DNA of 64,000 nucleotides from Pseudomonas beijingensis (lineage in GTDB: Bacteria; Pseudomonadota; Gammaproteobacteria; Pseudomonadales; Pseudomonadaceae), in assembly GCF_030687295.1 (NCBI RefSeq), contig NZ_CP117425.1, positions 1,678,001 through 1,742,000 on the forward strand, written 5' to 3'. The notes beneath the pieces were generated by a model. That model was not told where the DNA came from and did no database searches. It saw nothing but the letters and a program-made list of their open reading frames with translations. Positions 50,633-61,352 of this stretch are shown here, in pieces; positions within the stretch are counted from its first letter, which is position 1, and each line of letters begins with the position of its first letter. A program made the position numbers and the translations under genes.

Positions 50633-51306
50633 ATATTGAGCGCCTGCAGGCTGGCGAGCGCTTGTTTCACAGCCGCGATGCCACGACGGCTGCCGTCGTG
50701 GGTTCAAGCCTTTTGTCGTTCGACCAGCGGCTGTCCCCTCAGGATCGCGAAGACATCTGCCTGAGTAACCTGTACGCGCAGATGGCAACGAGGTTGGCTT
50801 ATCAGGACGGTTTGGTGGGCAGCTGGTTCAGCTACTACAGGAACACGCTCAGGTACCTGGGATGGGATTCGGCGCGTTCTCTCAGGCCTGGGCAGGCGGG
50901 CGAGGGGTCAATGGCCGAGAGTATTTCCCGGCAACTATCCCAGGCCTTCGATGAACGCTTTGCGCGGCCGGCGACTGAGTCGATTGGCGCCCTGGAGCGA
51001 AATCCAAAAGCCCTTGAGGTATTCGAGCGGGCAAGCCTGCAGCATGACTCGGCGTTCTTCCAGATAACTCCCTGCCTGCCGAAATCGCCTGGGCGAATAG
51101 AAGTCGCTCTTTACCACAAGCAATTCAGCCTTCGTAAAACCGTCTCGACCTTTCTCTTTTGGCCGATCGAACAGGTTGTGCAGACCAGCCTTGAAGAAAT
51201 GGCGGTCGTGACGTTCAACACGCTGCATTACGCAACATACCGGGAAAAAGTCCTGGCTGCGGTTATTGCCGAAACCACCCGCAATATTCATGCGTTGAAA
51301 TGTTGA
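50629..51306 (+). CDS. Unknown protein, third gene of the three-paralogue cassette
   Basis: The 225-residue protein is not recognised. The shared helical segment is present (LSPQDREDICLSNLYAQMAT, then SWFSYYRNTLRYLGW), followed by a helical region (SISRQLSQAFDERFARPATE) and a beta-looking part with FFQITPCLPKSPGRIEVALY. The end is a helix, EKVLAAVIAETTRNIHALKC. A hydrophobic-aromatic patch VSTFLFWPIEQVV is its own. GGGAGG precedes the ATG within the coupled gene 2 end. It converges with retS, 27 bases away. Confidence 0.75.
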   Translation: MNIERLQAGERLFHSRDATTAAVVGSSLLSFDQRLSPQDREDICLSNLYAQMATRLAYQDGLVGSWFSYYRNTLRYLGWDSARSLRPGQAGEGSMAESISRQLSQAFDERFARPATESIGALERNPKALEVFERASLQHDSAFFQITPCLPKSPGRIEVALYHKQFSLRKTVSTFLFWPIEQVVQTSLEEMAVVTFNTLHYATYREKVLAAVIAETTRNIHALKC

Positions 51307-51333
51307 ACAGGCTTCGGACGTCAGCGCACGTCG

Positions 51334-54111
51334 CTAGGACGAATGCGCCGCGGTCTTGTTCTGCTGATCGCGCTGGGCCACCCAGTGTTCGATCAGCTCG
51401 CGCAGTTGCGACAGCTCCACCGGCTTGGCCATGTGCCCGTCCATCCCGGCCTGACGGGCGCGCTCCTTATGCTCGGCCAGGATGTGCGCGGTGAGCGCCA
51501 CCACGGGGGTGCGGGTGCGCTGGTTACCCATTTCCCAGGCTCGCAGCTGCTGGGTGGCGGAAAACCCGTCGAGGATCGGCATTTCGCAGTCCATCAAGAC
51601 CAGATCGTAGCGCTGCTCCTTCATGGCCTTGAGGGCTTCCTCGCCGTTGCTGGCGGTGTCGGGTTGCAGGTTGAGCTTGCCGAGCATGCCGCGGATGACC
51701 TTGGTGGAAATGCTGTTGTCCTCGGCCACCAGGATGCGGAAATCGCTCGGCACCTTCACCGCGATGGGCGGGCCGGCGTTTACCTGCACGTTTGCCGCCT
51801 GGCCCCGGTTACGCTGGTTCAGCTCGTCCGCCAGGGTGGTCTTGAGGGTATAGCCGGCCACCGGTTTGGCGAGGATGCGCTTGACCCCGCTGTTGCGCGC
51901 CACGATCTTGCTCGGCGCGTTGCTGATGCCGGTGAGCATGATCAACAGGATGTCGTGGTTCAGGCTCGGGTCTTCCTTGATCTTGGCCGCCAGTTGCATG
52001 CCGGTCATGCCGGGCATGTTCTGGTCCAGCAACACCACGTCGAAATAATCCCGCAGATGCGCCTTGGTCCGCAGCAGCGCCAGGGCTTCCTTGCCCGAGG
52101 GCACCGCACTGACGTTCAGGCCCCAGGCACTGCACTGTTGCACCAGCACTTTGCGGCAGGTGTCGTTGTCATCGACGATCAGCACCCGTGCCCCTTGCAG
52201 CGGGCCATCGAGGTCGGACGTCGGGTGTTCGAGGCGATCTGGGTCCAGCGGCAAGGTCAGCCACAAGGTACTGCCCTGGTTGTTGCCGCTTTTGATACCG
52301 AATTCCCCGTGCATCAAGATGATCAACTGACGAGCGATGACCAGCCCCAGGTTGCCCCCCAGGCGCGTGGCCGAGAGGAAATTCTTGCTGTGCAGCTCGG
52401 CGTGCATCAGCGTGTCCCGCTCTTCGGCGTCCATCGGCGTCCCGCTGTCCTGCACGGCGATGCGCAGGCGTGGCTGATGGCTGCGCTCGTCGAGGGCCAC
52501 GACGATCAGCACTTCGCCCTCGTCGGTCTTCTTCAGGGCGTTTTCCAGCAGGCTCATCAGTGCCTGGCGCAGCCGCGTCGGGTCACCGCTGATCACCCGC
52601 GGCACCTGGGGCTGGATGAAACTGATCAGCTCGACATTCTGCTGTTCGGCCTTGGCGCGGAAGATGCTCAGGCAATCCTCGATCAGGGCATTGAGGTCGA
52701 ACTGCACGTCGTCCAGTTCGATCTGCCCGGATTCGAGCCGGGAAATGTCGAGGATCTCGTTGATCAGGGTCAGCAGTTCATTGCCGGCGCTGTGGATCGT
52801 CTGCACGTAGTCGCGCTGCTTGACCGACAACGGCGTGCCCAGCAGCAGCTCGGTCATGCCCAGCACGCCGTTCATCGGGGTGCGGATCTCGTGGCTGATC
52901 TTGGCCAGGAACTCGGCCTTGGCATTGATCTCGGCATTACTCGCCGCCAGGTCGCGGCTGATGCTGAACCGGCTTTCGTTGATCGAGCGCTGGCGCTCGC
53001 CCAGGGCGACACTCATCAACAGGCCACTGATACAGATGAAGATCAGCAAGGTAATGATCAAGCCCTGGGGCGGGACTTCCGTGAGCCCTTGCAGTGCCGG
53101 AAGAATGATCAGCGTGCCCAGGTTGAAGACCACCATGGCCGCGACGAACAGCCGGGCCGGGCGGTAGCCCTTTTGCCAGTGCCAGGCGCTGACGAACAGC
53201 ATGCTCAGGCCGGCCAGGGCCACCAGGGCGTAGGTCATGATATTGAGTGGCAGCGTGTTGACGAACAACAGCAGCAGGCTGCACAGCATGACGAACACAA
53301 TGTCCCCCAGCAGCAGTCGGTTCAACGGGTGCGGCCCCAGGGGCGCGAAGAAGCGGTAGGCGAACATCAGGCCGCAGGGCGCCGTCAGCAGCAGCGCCAG
53401 GTAGGCCCCGGGCGTCTGCACCGACGGCCAGTCGGGCAGCCAGGGCCCAGCCAGGTTCAGCAACAGCGCCAGGCTGAGCATCAACAGCCCTTCACAGGCG
53501 GCCAGCCACAGGCAACTGCGTGAACGGGTATAGGCGTAGCGGGTGAGGTTGTGCAGGATCAGCATGGCGATGCAGCCGAACAGCAGCCCGTAGACCAGCG
53601 TCTGGTTCTGATCGGCTGCCGCTGCGACGGCCGATTGCAGGGTGACGTAGGGGCGCAGTTCGTGGCGCGAGGCCAGTCGAAGGTAGACGTCCAGCGATTT
53701 ATCGCTGCGCGGCAGCGGCAACATGAAGTCGCTGCTGGGCACTGCCGGTTCGGTATGCGGCGTGGCATTGCCGCTGACTTGTTGCTCGACCAGGGTATCG
53801 CCGTCCAGCACATAGAGGTTCAGGCGTGACAGGTCGGGGGCGAAGATGCGCAGGATTTGTTCGTGCCTGTCCGGGGCCAGGCGAAAACGCAGCCACAATG
53901 CACCGCCGGGCTCGGCGGCCTTGAGGCGGTCCAGGTCGATGGGGCTGAATTGATTGGTGTAGCGGGCAGAGCGGATATCACTCAGCGTCAGGTCGCCCTG
54001 TTCGTCGAGCAATACCGCCCAACCACTGCCTGGCGCGGCCTGGGCCGGGAGCATGCAGAGCAGCGTCAGCAGGGTGACGGTAAAGCCTATGGCAATCCTG
54101 AGCCAGCGCAC
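51334..54111 (-). CDS. retS: RetS hybrid sensor kinase (7TMR-DISM, HisKA, HATPase, two receivers)
   Basis: The 925-residue protein has a signal segment (1-25), a periplasmic 7TMR-DISMED2 domain (about 26-165) and seven membrane helices (about 185-385). A histidine kinase core with His407 in [14 protein letters not shown] follows, then an ATPase domain, receiver 1 with Asp696 ([12 protein letters not shown]) and receiver 2 with Asp841 ([12 protein letters not shown]). These positions are each 17 below His424, Asp713 and Asp858 known for P. aeruginosa RetS, and purD-purH-fis downstream gives the same gene order. RetS binds GacS and lowers small RNA output, thus keeping RsmA active. It sits directly beside the toxin/cassette region. 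Confidence 0.93.
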   Translation of the reverse strand: MRWLRIAIGFTVTLLTLLCMLPAQAAPGSGWAVLLDEQGDLTLSDIRSARYTNQFSPIDLDRLKAAEPGGALWLRFRLAPDRHEQILRIFAPDLSRLNLYVLDGDTLVEQQVSGNATPHTEPAVPSSDFMLPLPRSDKSLDVYLRLASRHELRPYVTLQSAVAAAADQNQTLVYGLLFGCIAMLILHNLTRYAYTRSRSCLWLAACEGLLMLSLALLLNLAGPWLPDWPSVQTPGAYLALLLTAPCGLMFAYRFFAPLGPHPLNRLLLGDIVFVMLCSLLLLFVNTLPLNIMTYALVALAGLSMLFVSAWHWQKGYRPARLFVAAMVVFNLGTLIILPALQGLTEVPPQGLIITLLIFICISGLLMSVALGERQRSINESRFSISRDLAASNAEINAKAEFLAKISHEIRTPMNGVLGMTELLLGTPLSVKQRDYVQTIHSAGNELLTLINEILDISRLESGQIELDDVQFDLNALIEDCLSIFRAKAEQQNVELISFIQPQVPRVISGDPTRLRQALMSLLENALKKTDEGEVLIVVALDERSHQPRLRIAVQDSGTPMDAEERDTLMHAELHSKNFLSATRLGGNLGLVIARQLIILMHGEFGIKSGNNQGSTLWLTLPLDPDRLEHPTSDLDGPLQGARVLIVDDNDTCRKVLVQQCSAWGLNVSAVPSGKEALALLRTKAHLRDYFDVVLLDQNMPGMTGMQLAAKIKEDPSLNHDILLIMLTGISNAPSKIVARNSGVKRILAKPVAGYTLKTTLADELNQRNRGQAANVQVNAGPPIAVKVPSDFRILVAEDNSISTKVIRGMLGKLNLQPDTASNGEEALKAMKEQRYDLVLMDCEMPILDGFSATQQLRAWEMGNQRTRTPVVALTAHILAEHKERARQAGMDGHMAKPVELSQLRELIEHWVAQRDQQNKTAAHSS

Positions 54112-54210
54112 GGCGAAATCCCTTCGTAGGTTGATGCCAGATTATAACTATGCGCGGCGCCGGAACAGTCAGGCAAGGGCCGCAGACCCTTGCCTGGCTG
54201 AATGGCTGGG

Positions 54211-55506
54211 TTATTCCAGATTTTCGCCACGCTCACGGGCAATGGCACGGTAGCCAATGTCCTTGCGGTAGAAACAACCTTCCCAGTCGATCTCGGCGGC
54301 AAGCTTGTAGGCTTGCTGCTGAGCTTCGTCGACACTGGCGCCCATGGCGGTGGCGCAAAGCACACGACCGCCGGCGGTGACCACTTGCCCATCCTTCAAC
54401 GCGGTGCCTGCATGGAAGACTTTGCCTTCCAGCCGGGCCGCGGCGTCCAGGCCCTGGATTGCGCTACCTTTGGCGTAGTCGCCCGGGTAACCGCCGGCCG
54501 CCAATACGACACCGACGCTTGGGCGCGGATCCCATTGGGCTTCGACCTTGTCCAGGGCCTGGGCCAGCGCGGCCTCGACCAGCAGGACCAGGCTCGATTG
54601 CAGGCGCAGCATCACCGGCTGGGTCTCAGGATCGCCGAAACGGCAGTTGAATTCGATGACTTTTGGGTTACCAGCCTTGTCGATCATCAGGCCTGCGTAG
54701 AGGAAACCGGTGTAGACGTTGCCTTCCGCGGCCATGCCGCGCACGGTCGGCCAGATCACCTGGTCCATGACGCGCTGGTGCACCTGGGCGGTCACCACCG
54801 GGGCTGGGGAGTAGGCGCCCATGCCGCCGGTGTTCGGCCCGCTGTCGCCATCGCCGACACGCTTGTGGTCCTGGCTGGTGGCCATCGGCAGGACGTTCTT
54901 GCCATCGACCATGACGATAAAGCTGGCTTCCTCGCCGTCGAGGAACTCTTCGATCACCACGCGGGAACCGGCGTCACCGAAGGCATTGCCGGCGAGCATG
55001 TCGCGCACGGCGTCTTCGGCCTCGGCCAGGGTCATGGCAACGATCACGCCTTTACCGGCGGCCAGGCCGTCGGCCTTGATCACGATCGGTGCGCCTTTCT
55101 CGCGCAGGTACGCCAGGGCCGGCTCGATTTCGGTGAAGTTCTGGTAGTCGGCGGTCGGGATCTTGTGACGCGCCAGGAAGTCCTTGGTGAACGCTTTCGA
55201 GCCTTCCAGCTGTGCGGCACCGGCGGTCGGGCCAAAGCAGTCCAGGCCACGGGAGCGGAACAGGTCGACCACGCCGGCGACCAGCGGTACTTCCGGGCCG
55301 ACGATGGTCAGCGAGACGTTCTTCTCGGCGAAGTCGGCCAGTTGTTCCAGGGCCAGCACGTCGATGGCGACGTTTTCGCACTTGGCTTCGATGGCGGTGC
55401 CGGCATTGCCCGGTGCCACGAAAACCTTCTGCACACGGGGATCCTGGGCCACTTTCCAGGCCAGGGCGTGTTCGCGGCCACCGCTGCCAATGATCAAAAC
55501 ATTCAT
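54211..55506 (-). CDS. purD: Phosphoribosylamine-glycine ligase
   Basis: The 431-residue PurD starts MNVLIIGSGGREHALAWKVA, with the ATP-grasp core (GPEVPLVAGVVDLFRSRGL, PIVIKADGLAAGKGVIVAMT) and the signature RFGDPETQPVMLRL. It joins glycine to 5-phosphoribosylamine in purine synthesis. I chose ATG 55506; the longer frame runs through a REP. It follows purH and precedes retS, as in other pseudomonads. Confidence 0.96.
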   Translation of the reverse strand: MNVLIIGSGGREHALAWKVAQDPRVQKVFVAPGNAGTAIEAKCENVAIDVLALEQLADFAEKNVSLTIVGPEVPLVAGVVDLFRSRGLDCFGPTAGAAQLEGSKAFTKDFLARHKIPTADYQNFTEIEPALAYLREKGAPIVIKADGLAAGKGVIVAMTLAEAEDAVRDMLAGNAFGDAGSRVVIEEFLDGEEASFIVMVDGKNVLPMATSQDHKRVGDGDSGPNTGGMGAYSPAPVVTAQVHQRVMDQVIWPTVRGMAAEGNVYTGFLYAGLMIDKAGNPKVIEFNCRFGDPETQPVMLRLQSSLVLLVEAALAQALDKVEAQWDPRPSVGVVLAAGGYPGDYAKGSAIQGLDAAARLEGKVFHAGTALKDGQVVTAGGRVLCATAMGASVDEAQQQAYKLAAEIDWEGCFYRKDIGYRAIARERGENLE

Positions 55507-55556
55507 TTCAAAAACCTCGGATGACGCTGATTCTGTTGAGCATCGCACAGATGCTT

Positions 55557-55698
55557 TCTGTGGGAGTGAGCTTGTGTGGGAGCTGGGCTTGTGTGGGAGC
55601 AAGGCTTGCCCGCGATAGCATCACCTCGGTTTGCCTGATGGACCGAGTTGCCTGCATCGCGGGCAAGCCTTGCTCCCACAGAGCCTTGCTCCCACACA
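55557..55698. repeat. Compound REP array
   Basis: Three partial right arms (CTGTGGGAGTGAGCTTGTG, TGTGGGAGCTGGGCTTGTG, TGTGGGAGCAAGGCTTGCCC) are followed by an inverted copy (GCGGGCAAGCCTTGCTCC) and one more partial arm (CCTTGCTCCCACA). It looks like repeated partial duplication of the element, in the purH-purD gap. Confidence 0.85.
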
Positions 55699-55724
55699 CA
55701 ACCCAGCTTCCACATTGAGCGATA

Positions 55725-57332
55725 TTAGTGACGGAAGTGGCGCATGCCAGTGAAGACCATGGCGATGCCGGCTTCATCGGCAGCGGCGATCACTTCGCTG
55801 TCACGCATCGAACCACCCGGCTGGATCACGGCGGTGATGCCGACCTTGGCCGCGTTGTCGATGCCGTCGCGGAACGGGAAGAACGCATCGGAGGCCATGA
55901 CCGCGCCCTGTACCTGCAAGCCGGCGTGTTCAGCCTTGATGGCGGCGATGCGGGCCGAGTTCACGCGGCTCATCTGGCCGGCGCCGACACCGATGGTCTG
56001 GCGGTTCTTGGCGTAGACGATGGCGTTGGACTTGACGTACTTGGCGACTTTCCAGGCGAAGATCAGGTCGTTGATTTCCTGCTCGCTCGGGGCACGCTGG
56101 GTCACGACCTTGAGGTCTTCGCTGCCGATCATGCCGATGTCACGGCTCTGGACCAGCAGGCCGCCGTTGACGCGCTTGTAATCCCAGGCCGGCGCACGAT
56201 CGGCCGACCATTGGCCGCAGGCCAGCAGGCGCACGTTGGCCTTGGCAGCCACGATGGCGCGGGCTTCTTCACTGACCGAAGGGGCGATGATCACTTCGAC
56301 GAACTGGCGCTCGACGATGGCCTTGGCGGTCTCGGCGTCCAGCTCACGGTTGAAGGCGATGATGCCGCCGAAGGCCGACTCGGTGTCGGTTGCGTAGGCC
56401 AGTTCGTAGGCCTGGCGGATGCCGCCCTCGGCGTCCGGGCTCACGGCCACGCCGCACGGGTTGGCGTGCTTGACGATCACGCAGGCGGGCTTGACGAAGC
56501 TCTTGACGCATTCCAGCGCGGCGTCGGTGTCGGCCACATTGTTGAACGACAGTTCCTTGCCTTGCAGTTGGGTGGCGGTGGCGATGCCGACTTCGGCAGG
56601 CTTGGCTTCCACGTAGAACGCTGCGCTCTGGTGCGGGTTCTCGCCGTAGCGCATTTCCTGGGCCTTGACGAACTGGGTGTTGAAGGTGCGCGGGAACTCG
56701 CTGCGGCCTTCGGTCGACAGGGTTTCAGCAGCCTGGTTCACAGTGCCCATGTAGTTGGCGATCATTCCGTCGTAGGCGGCGGTGTGTTCGAAAGCCTTGA
56801 GCATCAGGTCGAAACGCTGGGCGTAGGTCAGGCCGCCGGCCTTGAGGTTTTCCAGCACGCTGGCGTAGTCGCTGGCGTTGACCACGATGGCCACGTCTTT
56901 ATGGTTCTTGGCCGCCGAGCGGACCATGGTCGGGCCGCCGATGTCGATGTTCTCGATGGCGGTCGGCAGGTCGCAACCTGGCTTGTTGATGGTGGCTTCG
57001 AACGGGTAGAGGTTGACCGCCACCAGGTCGATCGGCTTGATGCCGTGTTCGTTCATGATGGCGTCGTCGATGCCGCGACGGCCCAGGATCCCACCGTGGA
57101 TTTTCGGGTGCAGGGTCTTGACCCGACCGTCCATCATTTCCGCAAAACCGGTGTAGTCCGCGACTTCCACTGCGGCAACGCCGTTGTCCTGCAGCAGCTT
57201 GAAGGTCCCGCCGGTGGAGAGAATCTCGACGCCCAGCTGTTGCAGCTCGCGGGCGAATTCGAGGATCCCGGTCTTGTCGGAAACGCTGATCAAGGCGCGG
57301 CGGATCGGCAGGCGGGTGGTCTGGTCGGTCAT
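55725..57332 (-). CDS. purH: Bifunctional AICAR formyltransferase/IMP cyclohydrolase
   Basis: The 535-residue PurH has the N-terminal IMP cyclohydrolase ([35 protein letters not shown]) and the C-terminal formyltransferase ([11 protein letters not shown] with the catalytic Lys-His, and [15 protein letters not shown]). It does the last two steps of IMP synthesis. I chose ATG 57332 ([16 protein letters not shown]) as the family start. It follows the terminator after fis, so it has its own promoter in about 57333-57364 or reads through. Confidence 0.96.
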   Translation of the reverse strand: MTDQTTRLPIRRALISVSDKTGILEFARELQQLGVEILSTGGTFKLLQDNGVAAVEVADYTGFAEMMDGRVKTLHPKIHGGILGRRGIDDAIMNEHGIKPIDLVAVNLYPFEATINKPGCDLPTAIENIDIGGPTMVRSAAKNHKDVAIVVNASDYASVLENLKAGGLTYAQRFDLMLKAFEHTAAYDGMIANYMGTVNQAAETLSTEGRSEFPRTFNTQFVKAQEMRYGENPHQSAAFYVEAKPAEVGIATATQLQGKELSFNNVADTDAALECVKSFVKPACVIVKHANPCGVAVSPDAEGGIRQAYELAYATDTESAFGGIIAFNRELDAETAKAIVERQFVEVIIAPSVSEEARAIVAAKANVRLLACGQWSADRAPAWDYKRVNGGLLVQSRDIGMIGSEDLKVVTQRAPSEQEINDLIFAWKVAKYVKSNAIVYAKNRQTIGVGAGQMSRVNSARIAAIKAEHAGLQVQGAVMASDAFFPFRDGIDNAAKVGITAVIQPGGSMRDSEVIAAADEAGIAMVFTGMRHFRH

Positions 57333-57364
57333 TTCAATTTCCATCAAAAGCAAGGGAAGTCAGC

Positions 57365-57399
57365 AAAAAAGGCGACCGTTTTTTATGCGGGCGCCTTTC
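57365..57399 (-). terminator. Rho-independent terminator of dusB-fis
   Basis: On the minus strand AGAAAGGCG and CGCCTTTTTT pair around a loop of about 17 bases, with a T6 run, 17 bases after the fis stop. Confidence 0.75.
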
Positions 57400-57415
57400 T
57401 GGTTTGATTGAATGC

Positions 57416-57736
57416 TTACAGCAGATCGTACTGCTTGAGTTTCTTGCGCAGGGTGCCGCGGTTCAGGCCCAGCAGCTCACTGGCCTTGGTCTGGTTGCCC
57501 TTGACGTAGTTCATCACGCTTTCGAGCAGCGGTGCCTCGACTTCGGAAAGCACCAGGTTGTACACATCCGTGACGGCAGCGCCCTCAAGGTGGGCGAAAT
57601 AATTGTGCAGCGCCTTCTCGACACTCCCGCGAAGGGTCTGACCTTCTTCGCTGGGCGTGTTGAGGTGCTGTTTCAAATTCACGTTGTCGCTCACGGGTGT
57701 TGTTCCACTCACTAAAGTCTCGGTCATCATCGTCAT
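57416..57736 (-). CDS. fis: DNA-binding protein Fis
   Basis: The 106-residue nucleoid protein has the C-terminal [23 protein letters not shown]. It bends DNA and regulates rRNA and many growth-phase genes. ATG 57736 overlaps the dusB stop (ATGA), the conserved dusB-fis operon; an internal ATG at 57730 is possible. Confidence 0.95.
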   Translation of the reverse strand: MTMMTETLVSGTTPVSDNVNLKQHLNTPSEEGQTLRGSVEKALHNYFAHLEGAAVTDVYNLVLSEVEAPLLESVMNYVKGNQTKASELLGLNRGTLRKKLKQYDLL

Positions 57737-58740
57737 GCGGCCACCCCTTCGTCCCCTGTCAGGCTCTTGTAACGCTCAGCGAAGAACGCCTGAACGTCGG
57801 CGCATTGTGCTTGCGTACCATCCAAACGATTGAAACGGGCGCGAAACTCCCTGGCGCCCGGCAGGGTTGCGAGATACCAGCCCACATGCTTGCGAGCGAT
57901 GCGTACGCCCATGACCTCTCCGTAGAAGGCATGTAGCGCGGCCAGATGCTCTAGCAGAATACGTTCCACCTCGGACAACTGTGGCGCAGCGAGCTTTTCG
58001 CCGGTGCGCAGATAGTGTTCGATCTCACGAAAAATCCATGGCCGCCCCTGGGCGGCCCGACCGATCAACAGGCCATCGGCACCGGTGGCGTCCAGCACGT
58101 ACCGGGCCTTCTCGGGCGAGTCAACGTCGCCGTTGGCAAACACCGGAATCGACACCGCCTGCTTGATCGCGGCGATGGTGTCGTACTCGGCTTCGCCGGT
58201 GTACAGGTCGGCACGGGTGCGGCCATGGACCGCCAACGCCGTGATGCCCGCCTGTTCGGCGATCTTCGCCACCACCAGGCCATTCTTGTTCTCCCGGTCC
58301 CACCCGGTGCGGATCTTCAGGGTCACCGGCACATCGACCGCGGCCACTACGGCCTGCAGGATCTCGGTGACCAGCGCTTCATCTTTCAACAGTGCCGAGC
58401 CGGCGGCCTTGTTGCAGACCTTTTTCGCCGGGCAGCCCATGTTGATGTCGATGATCTGCGCCCCCAACTCGACGTTCGCCCGGGCCGCCTCCGCCAGCAT
58501 CTGTGCGTCGCCACCGGCGATCTGTACCGAGCGGGGCTCGGGATCACCTTCGTGGATCATGCGCAGACGCGATTTGCGGGTGTTCCACAAACTCATGTCG
58601 CTGGTGACCATTTCCGACACCACCAAGCCTGCGCCCAAACGTTTGCAAAGCTGACGAAAGGGCTGGTCGGTGACGCCCGCCATAGGGGCGAGAACCAGGC
58701 CGTTCTGCAATGTATATGGGCCGATGCGTACCGCCGACAT
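57733..58740 (-). CDS. dusB: tRNA-dihydrouridine synthase B
   Basis: The 335-residue flavoenzyme has the motifs [37 protein letters not shown] (catalytic Cys in GCPAKKVC) and [11 protein letters not shown]. It reduces uridine in tRNA D-loops with NADPH and FMN. First gene of the dusB-fis operon. Confidence 0.96.
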   Translation of the reverse strand: MSAVRIGPYTLQNGLVLAPMAGVTDQPFRQLCKRLGAGLVVSEMVTSDMSLWNTRKSRLRMIHEGDPEPRSVQIAGGDAQMLAEAARANVELGAQIIDINMGCPAKKVCNKAAGSALLKDEALVTEILQAVVAAVDVPVTLKIRTGWDRENKNGLVVAKIAEQAGITALAVHGRTRADLYTGEAEYDTIAAIKQAVSIPVFANGDVDSPEKARYVLDATGADGLLIGRAAQGRPWIFREIEHYLRTGEKLAAPQLSEVERILLEHLAALHAFYGEVMGVRIARKHVGWYLATLPGAREFRARFNRLDGTQAQCADVQAFFAERYKSLTGDEGVAA

Positions 58741-58925
58741 AGGACTTCCCTGAAGTGGGGCCGGATCATGAGACTTCGAAAAAGGGTTGGCATGATACCC
58801 GCTCTCGATGACTGGATAAAGATCGAATTGGATAAAATCTGAACAGCTATTTTGTTATCGCCAGCGGTTTGGTCTGGCTGGGGTCAGTCAGAAAGCTGCC
58901 GTCAATTGGCCGACCTTGGCCGCTT

Positions 58926-60149
58926 TCACTCGGGGGAATGAAAGCTCAGGCTGTAGTTCACCGCCTTGGGCCCGGGGTCGAGGATATCCAGCGCGATGTG
59001 GATGGGCGTCTGTGGCGGCATTTCGCCGCGGCCCTCGAGATCGCCGCCCAGGTATTCCCCGGGCTTGAAGCGACGGCTGGCGATCAGGTGCCCGTTGAGA
59101 TCGGCAAAGCGCAGCTCCAGCAACGGAAAAGGTTGGGAGAAGGGCGCACGGTTGTAGATGATCGCGTCCACTATCAGGGCGCCGCTGAACTCCGGATGGC
59201 TGCGCACCACCAGGTTGCTGCTTTTGATCTTGGCGATGTCGACCTTGGACGGTACGTCGCAGCCGATGGTCGGGCAGATTTGCAGGAACCACGGCCGGTA
59301 CTGGTCCTGGCGGGCCAGTTCTTCGAAATGGTAGGCGATGTACTGGCCGCCCAGGGCAGCGGCGGCGAGCAGTATCAGCAGGGCCCACAACAGGCGTCGG
59401 CCCCAGGGTGAGCGGCGCTTGCGCCAATCCAGTTGCAGCGGGTCGTCGTCCAGGTCGTGGAGGGCCTCGGCGCGTATCCCCGGCTCCTGGCGTTCCCGTG
59501 ACTTGCGCAGTGGCAGCGGTCGCTCGGGCTCATCGTCGTGGTCATCGGTAGCGGACAGCCGCTCGAGGTGTTCGTCGGGCTCGTCGTCCGGCGCGAGGTG
59601 GAGCGGGGCGGCCGGTTCGTCGTCCGGTTCCAGCGGTTCGAGGGCCAGGGACAGGGACGGTTCGGTACGCGGTGGTCGGGCCGGCTCGTGGGGCTCGAAC
59701 GGTTCGAAGGGGGTATCGAGGACGGTTTCGACGTGTTCGCTCGAGGTTTCGCTGTACAGGCTGTCGGGCCAGGCTTGCTGTTCGCTGGAGTGCGAATCGC
59801 GTTGCGCGCTCAGGTTGTCTTCCCGACGCCGGCCGGCATTGCCCGGGGCGCGATTATCACGTCGCTCCAGGCGCGCCAGTTCCTTGTCCAGGTCATCCAG
59901 ATCCAGCTCGGCGGCGCTCCATTGTTTCTGGCTGATCGCCCGGGGCGGGGCGTCGGCGGCCGGCTTGGCGGGTGGCGCGACAGCCGCCGTTTGCTTGGCT
60001 GTGCGTTGTTCCAGCAACTGTCGGGCGGCATTGAACACTTGCAGGCACGAGCCGCAACGAACCACCCCGCGGGCCACGCTCAATTGAGCATGGCTGACGC
60101 GAAAACGGGTGTGGCAATGCGGGCACTGGGTGACGAAGCTGTCAGTCAT
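58926..60149 (-). CDS. Zinc-ribbon and DUF3426 domain membrane protein
   Basis: The 407-residue protein starts with an MJ0042-type zinc ribbon (TQCPHCHTRFRVSHAQL, then VRCGSCLQVFNA). A long acidic, low-complexity linker rich in Glu, Asp and Pro (about 55-235) follows. One membrane helix (LLWALLILLAAAALGGQYIA, about 250-270) and a C-terminal DUF3426 domain complete it. The function is unknown. It sits between prmA and dusB as in other pseudomonads, with prmA ending 30 bases before it. Confidence 0.9.
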   Translation of the reverse strand: MTDSFVTQCPHCHTRFRVSHAQLSVARGVVRCGSCLQVFNAARQLLEQRTAKQTAAVAPPAKPAADAPPRAISQKQWSAAELDLDDLDKELARLERRDNRAPGNAGRRREDNLSAQRDSHSSEQQAWPDSLYSETSSEHVETVLDTPFEPFEPHEPARPPRTEPSLSLALEPLEPDDEPAAPLHLAPDDEPDEHLERLSATDDHDDEPERPLPLRKSRERQEPGIRAEALHDLDDDPLQLDWRKRRSPWGRRLLWALLILLAAAALGGQYIAYHFEELARQDQYRPWFLQICPTIGCDVPSKVDIAKIKSSNLVVRSHPEFSGALIVDAIIYNRAPFSQPFPLLELRFADLNGHLIASRRFKPGEYLGGDLEGRGEMPPQTPIHIALDILDPGPKAVNYSLSFHSPE

Positions 60150-60179
60150 GCGGCAATCCGGTGAATACAGGCGGTCATT

Positions 60180-61058
60180 CTAGCGCCGACGTCCGGTGAT
60201 GCGCACCCAGCCATCGCGATTGGCGATCGGGTCCAGGTCAAAGTCCGCGGCATAAGCGGCAGCGACTTCTTCACCCTGTTCGGCGAGGATGCCCGACAGC
60301 GCCAGGCGTCCGCCCGACTTGACCAGGCTCGATAGTTGCGGCGCCAGGGACACCAGCGGGCCGGCCAGGATATTGGCCACCAGCACGTCGGCCTGGACCT
60401 GTGGCAGGTCCTGGGGCAAGTACAGCGGGAACAGGGTTTCGGCGATGTTGTTGCGCCCGGCGTTGTCGCGGGAGGCTTCCAGGGCCTGGACATCGATGTC
60501 GGTGCCAACTGCTTCCCGGGCGCCCAGCAGGAGCGCGGCAATCGCCAGGATCCCCGAGCCACAGCCGAAATCGAGTACGTTGCAACCCTTCAGGTCCTGG
60601 CCGTCGAGCCATTCCAGGCACAGCGCGGTGGTCGGGTGGGTGCCGGTGCCGAACGCCAGGCCCGGGTCCAGCAGCAGGTTGACCGCGTCCGGCTCTGGCG
60701 CGGCATGCCAGCTCGGAACGATCCACAGGCGCTGGCCGAAACGCATCGGCTGGAAGTTGTCCATCCAGCTGCGTTCCCAATCCTGGTCCTCGATCACTTC
60801 GCTGTGATGCTCGGGCAGCGGGCTGCCGGTCAGCAGCTCGAGATGGGCCAGTACGCTGGCCGCCTCGGTGCCGCCTTCGAACAGGGCCAGCAGGTGGGTG
60901 TGGGACCACAGCGGGGTGGTATTGAGCTCCGGCTCGAAGATCGGCTGGTCTTCGGCGTCCATGAAGGTTACCGATACAGCGCCTACTTCAAGAAACGCGT
61001 CTTCGTAGGTTTCGGCTTGTTCCGGGCTGATGGCCAGGCGTACTTGCAGCCAAGGCAT
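60180..61058 (-). CDS. prmA: Ribosomal protein L11 methyltransferase
   Basis: The 292-residue PrmA has an N-terminal substrate domain ([20 protein letters not shown]), the SAM-binding motif [20 protein letters not shown], and [16 protein letters not shown] (NxLA motif). It trimethylates ribosomal protein L11. I chose ATG 61058 as the family start. Confidence 0.95.
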   Translation of the reverse strand: MPWLQVRLAISPEQAETYEDAFLEVGAVSVTFMDAEDQPIFEPELNTTPLWSHTHLLALFEGGTEAASVLAHLELLTGSPLPEHHSEVIEDQDWERSWMDNFQPMRFGQRLWIVPSWHAAPEPDAVNLLLDPGLAFGTGTHPTTALCLEWLDGQDLKGCNVLDFGCGSGILAIAALLLGAREAVGTDIDVQALEASRDNAGRNNIAETLFPLYLPQDLPQVQADVLVANILAGPLVSLAPQLSSLVKSGGRLALSGILAEQGEEVAAAYAADFDLDPIANRDGWVRITGRRR

Positions 61059-61190
61059 GGCGGGCACCTTTGAAAAAATAGAGTGTGCAGCCGATGGCTG
61101 CGAGAAGCGCGCCAGTTTACGCGAGCGCATGGGTTTTGTGGGAGTGGTGTGACCTTATGTCTACCGCTCGCTTCTTGGATGACGCTGTAC

Positions 61191-61281
61191 TTGTGGGAGC
61201 GGGCTTGCTCGCGAAAGCGTTGGGTCAGTCAACATCAATGTCACTGGCAGATTGCATTCGCGAGCAAGCCCGCTCCCACAG
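61191..61281. repeat. REP pair (inverted)
   Basis: Inverted REP copies of the GGGAGCGGGCTTGCTCGCGA variant lie between accC and prmA. A further lone fragment (TTTTGTGGGAGTGG) is at 61135-61148. Confidence 0.88.
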
Positions 61282-61307
61282 GGGGATTTGTGCGGGATAC
61301 AGGTACA

Positions 61308-61333
61308 ACAAAGCCGCTCGAAAGCGGCTTTGT
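61308..61333 (-). terminator. Rho-independent terminator of accB-accC
   Basis: ACAAAGCCGCT-CGAA-AGCGGCTTTGT: 11 perfect base pairs with a four-base loop, 20 bases after the accC stop. The 3' arm on the minus strand ends T-rich (GGCTTTGTTGT). Confidence 0.75.
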
Positions 61334-61352
61334 TGGTCTGGAGCAAAAACCG

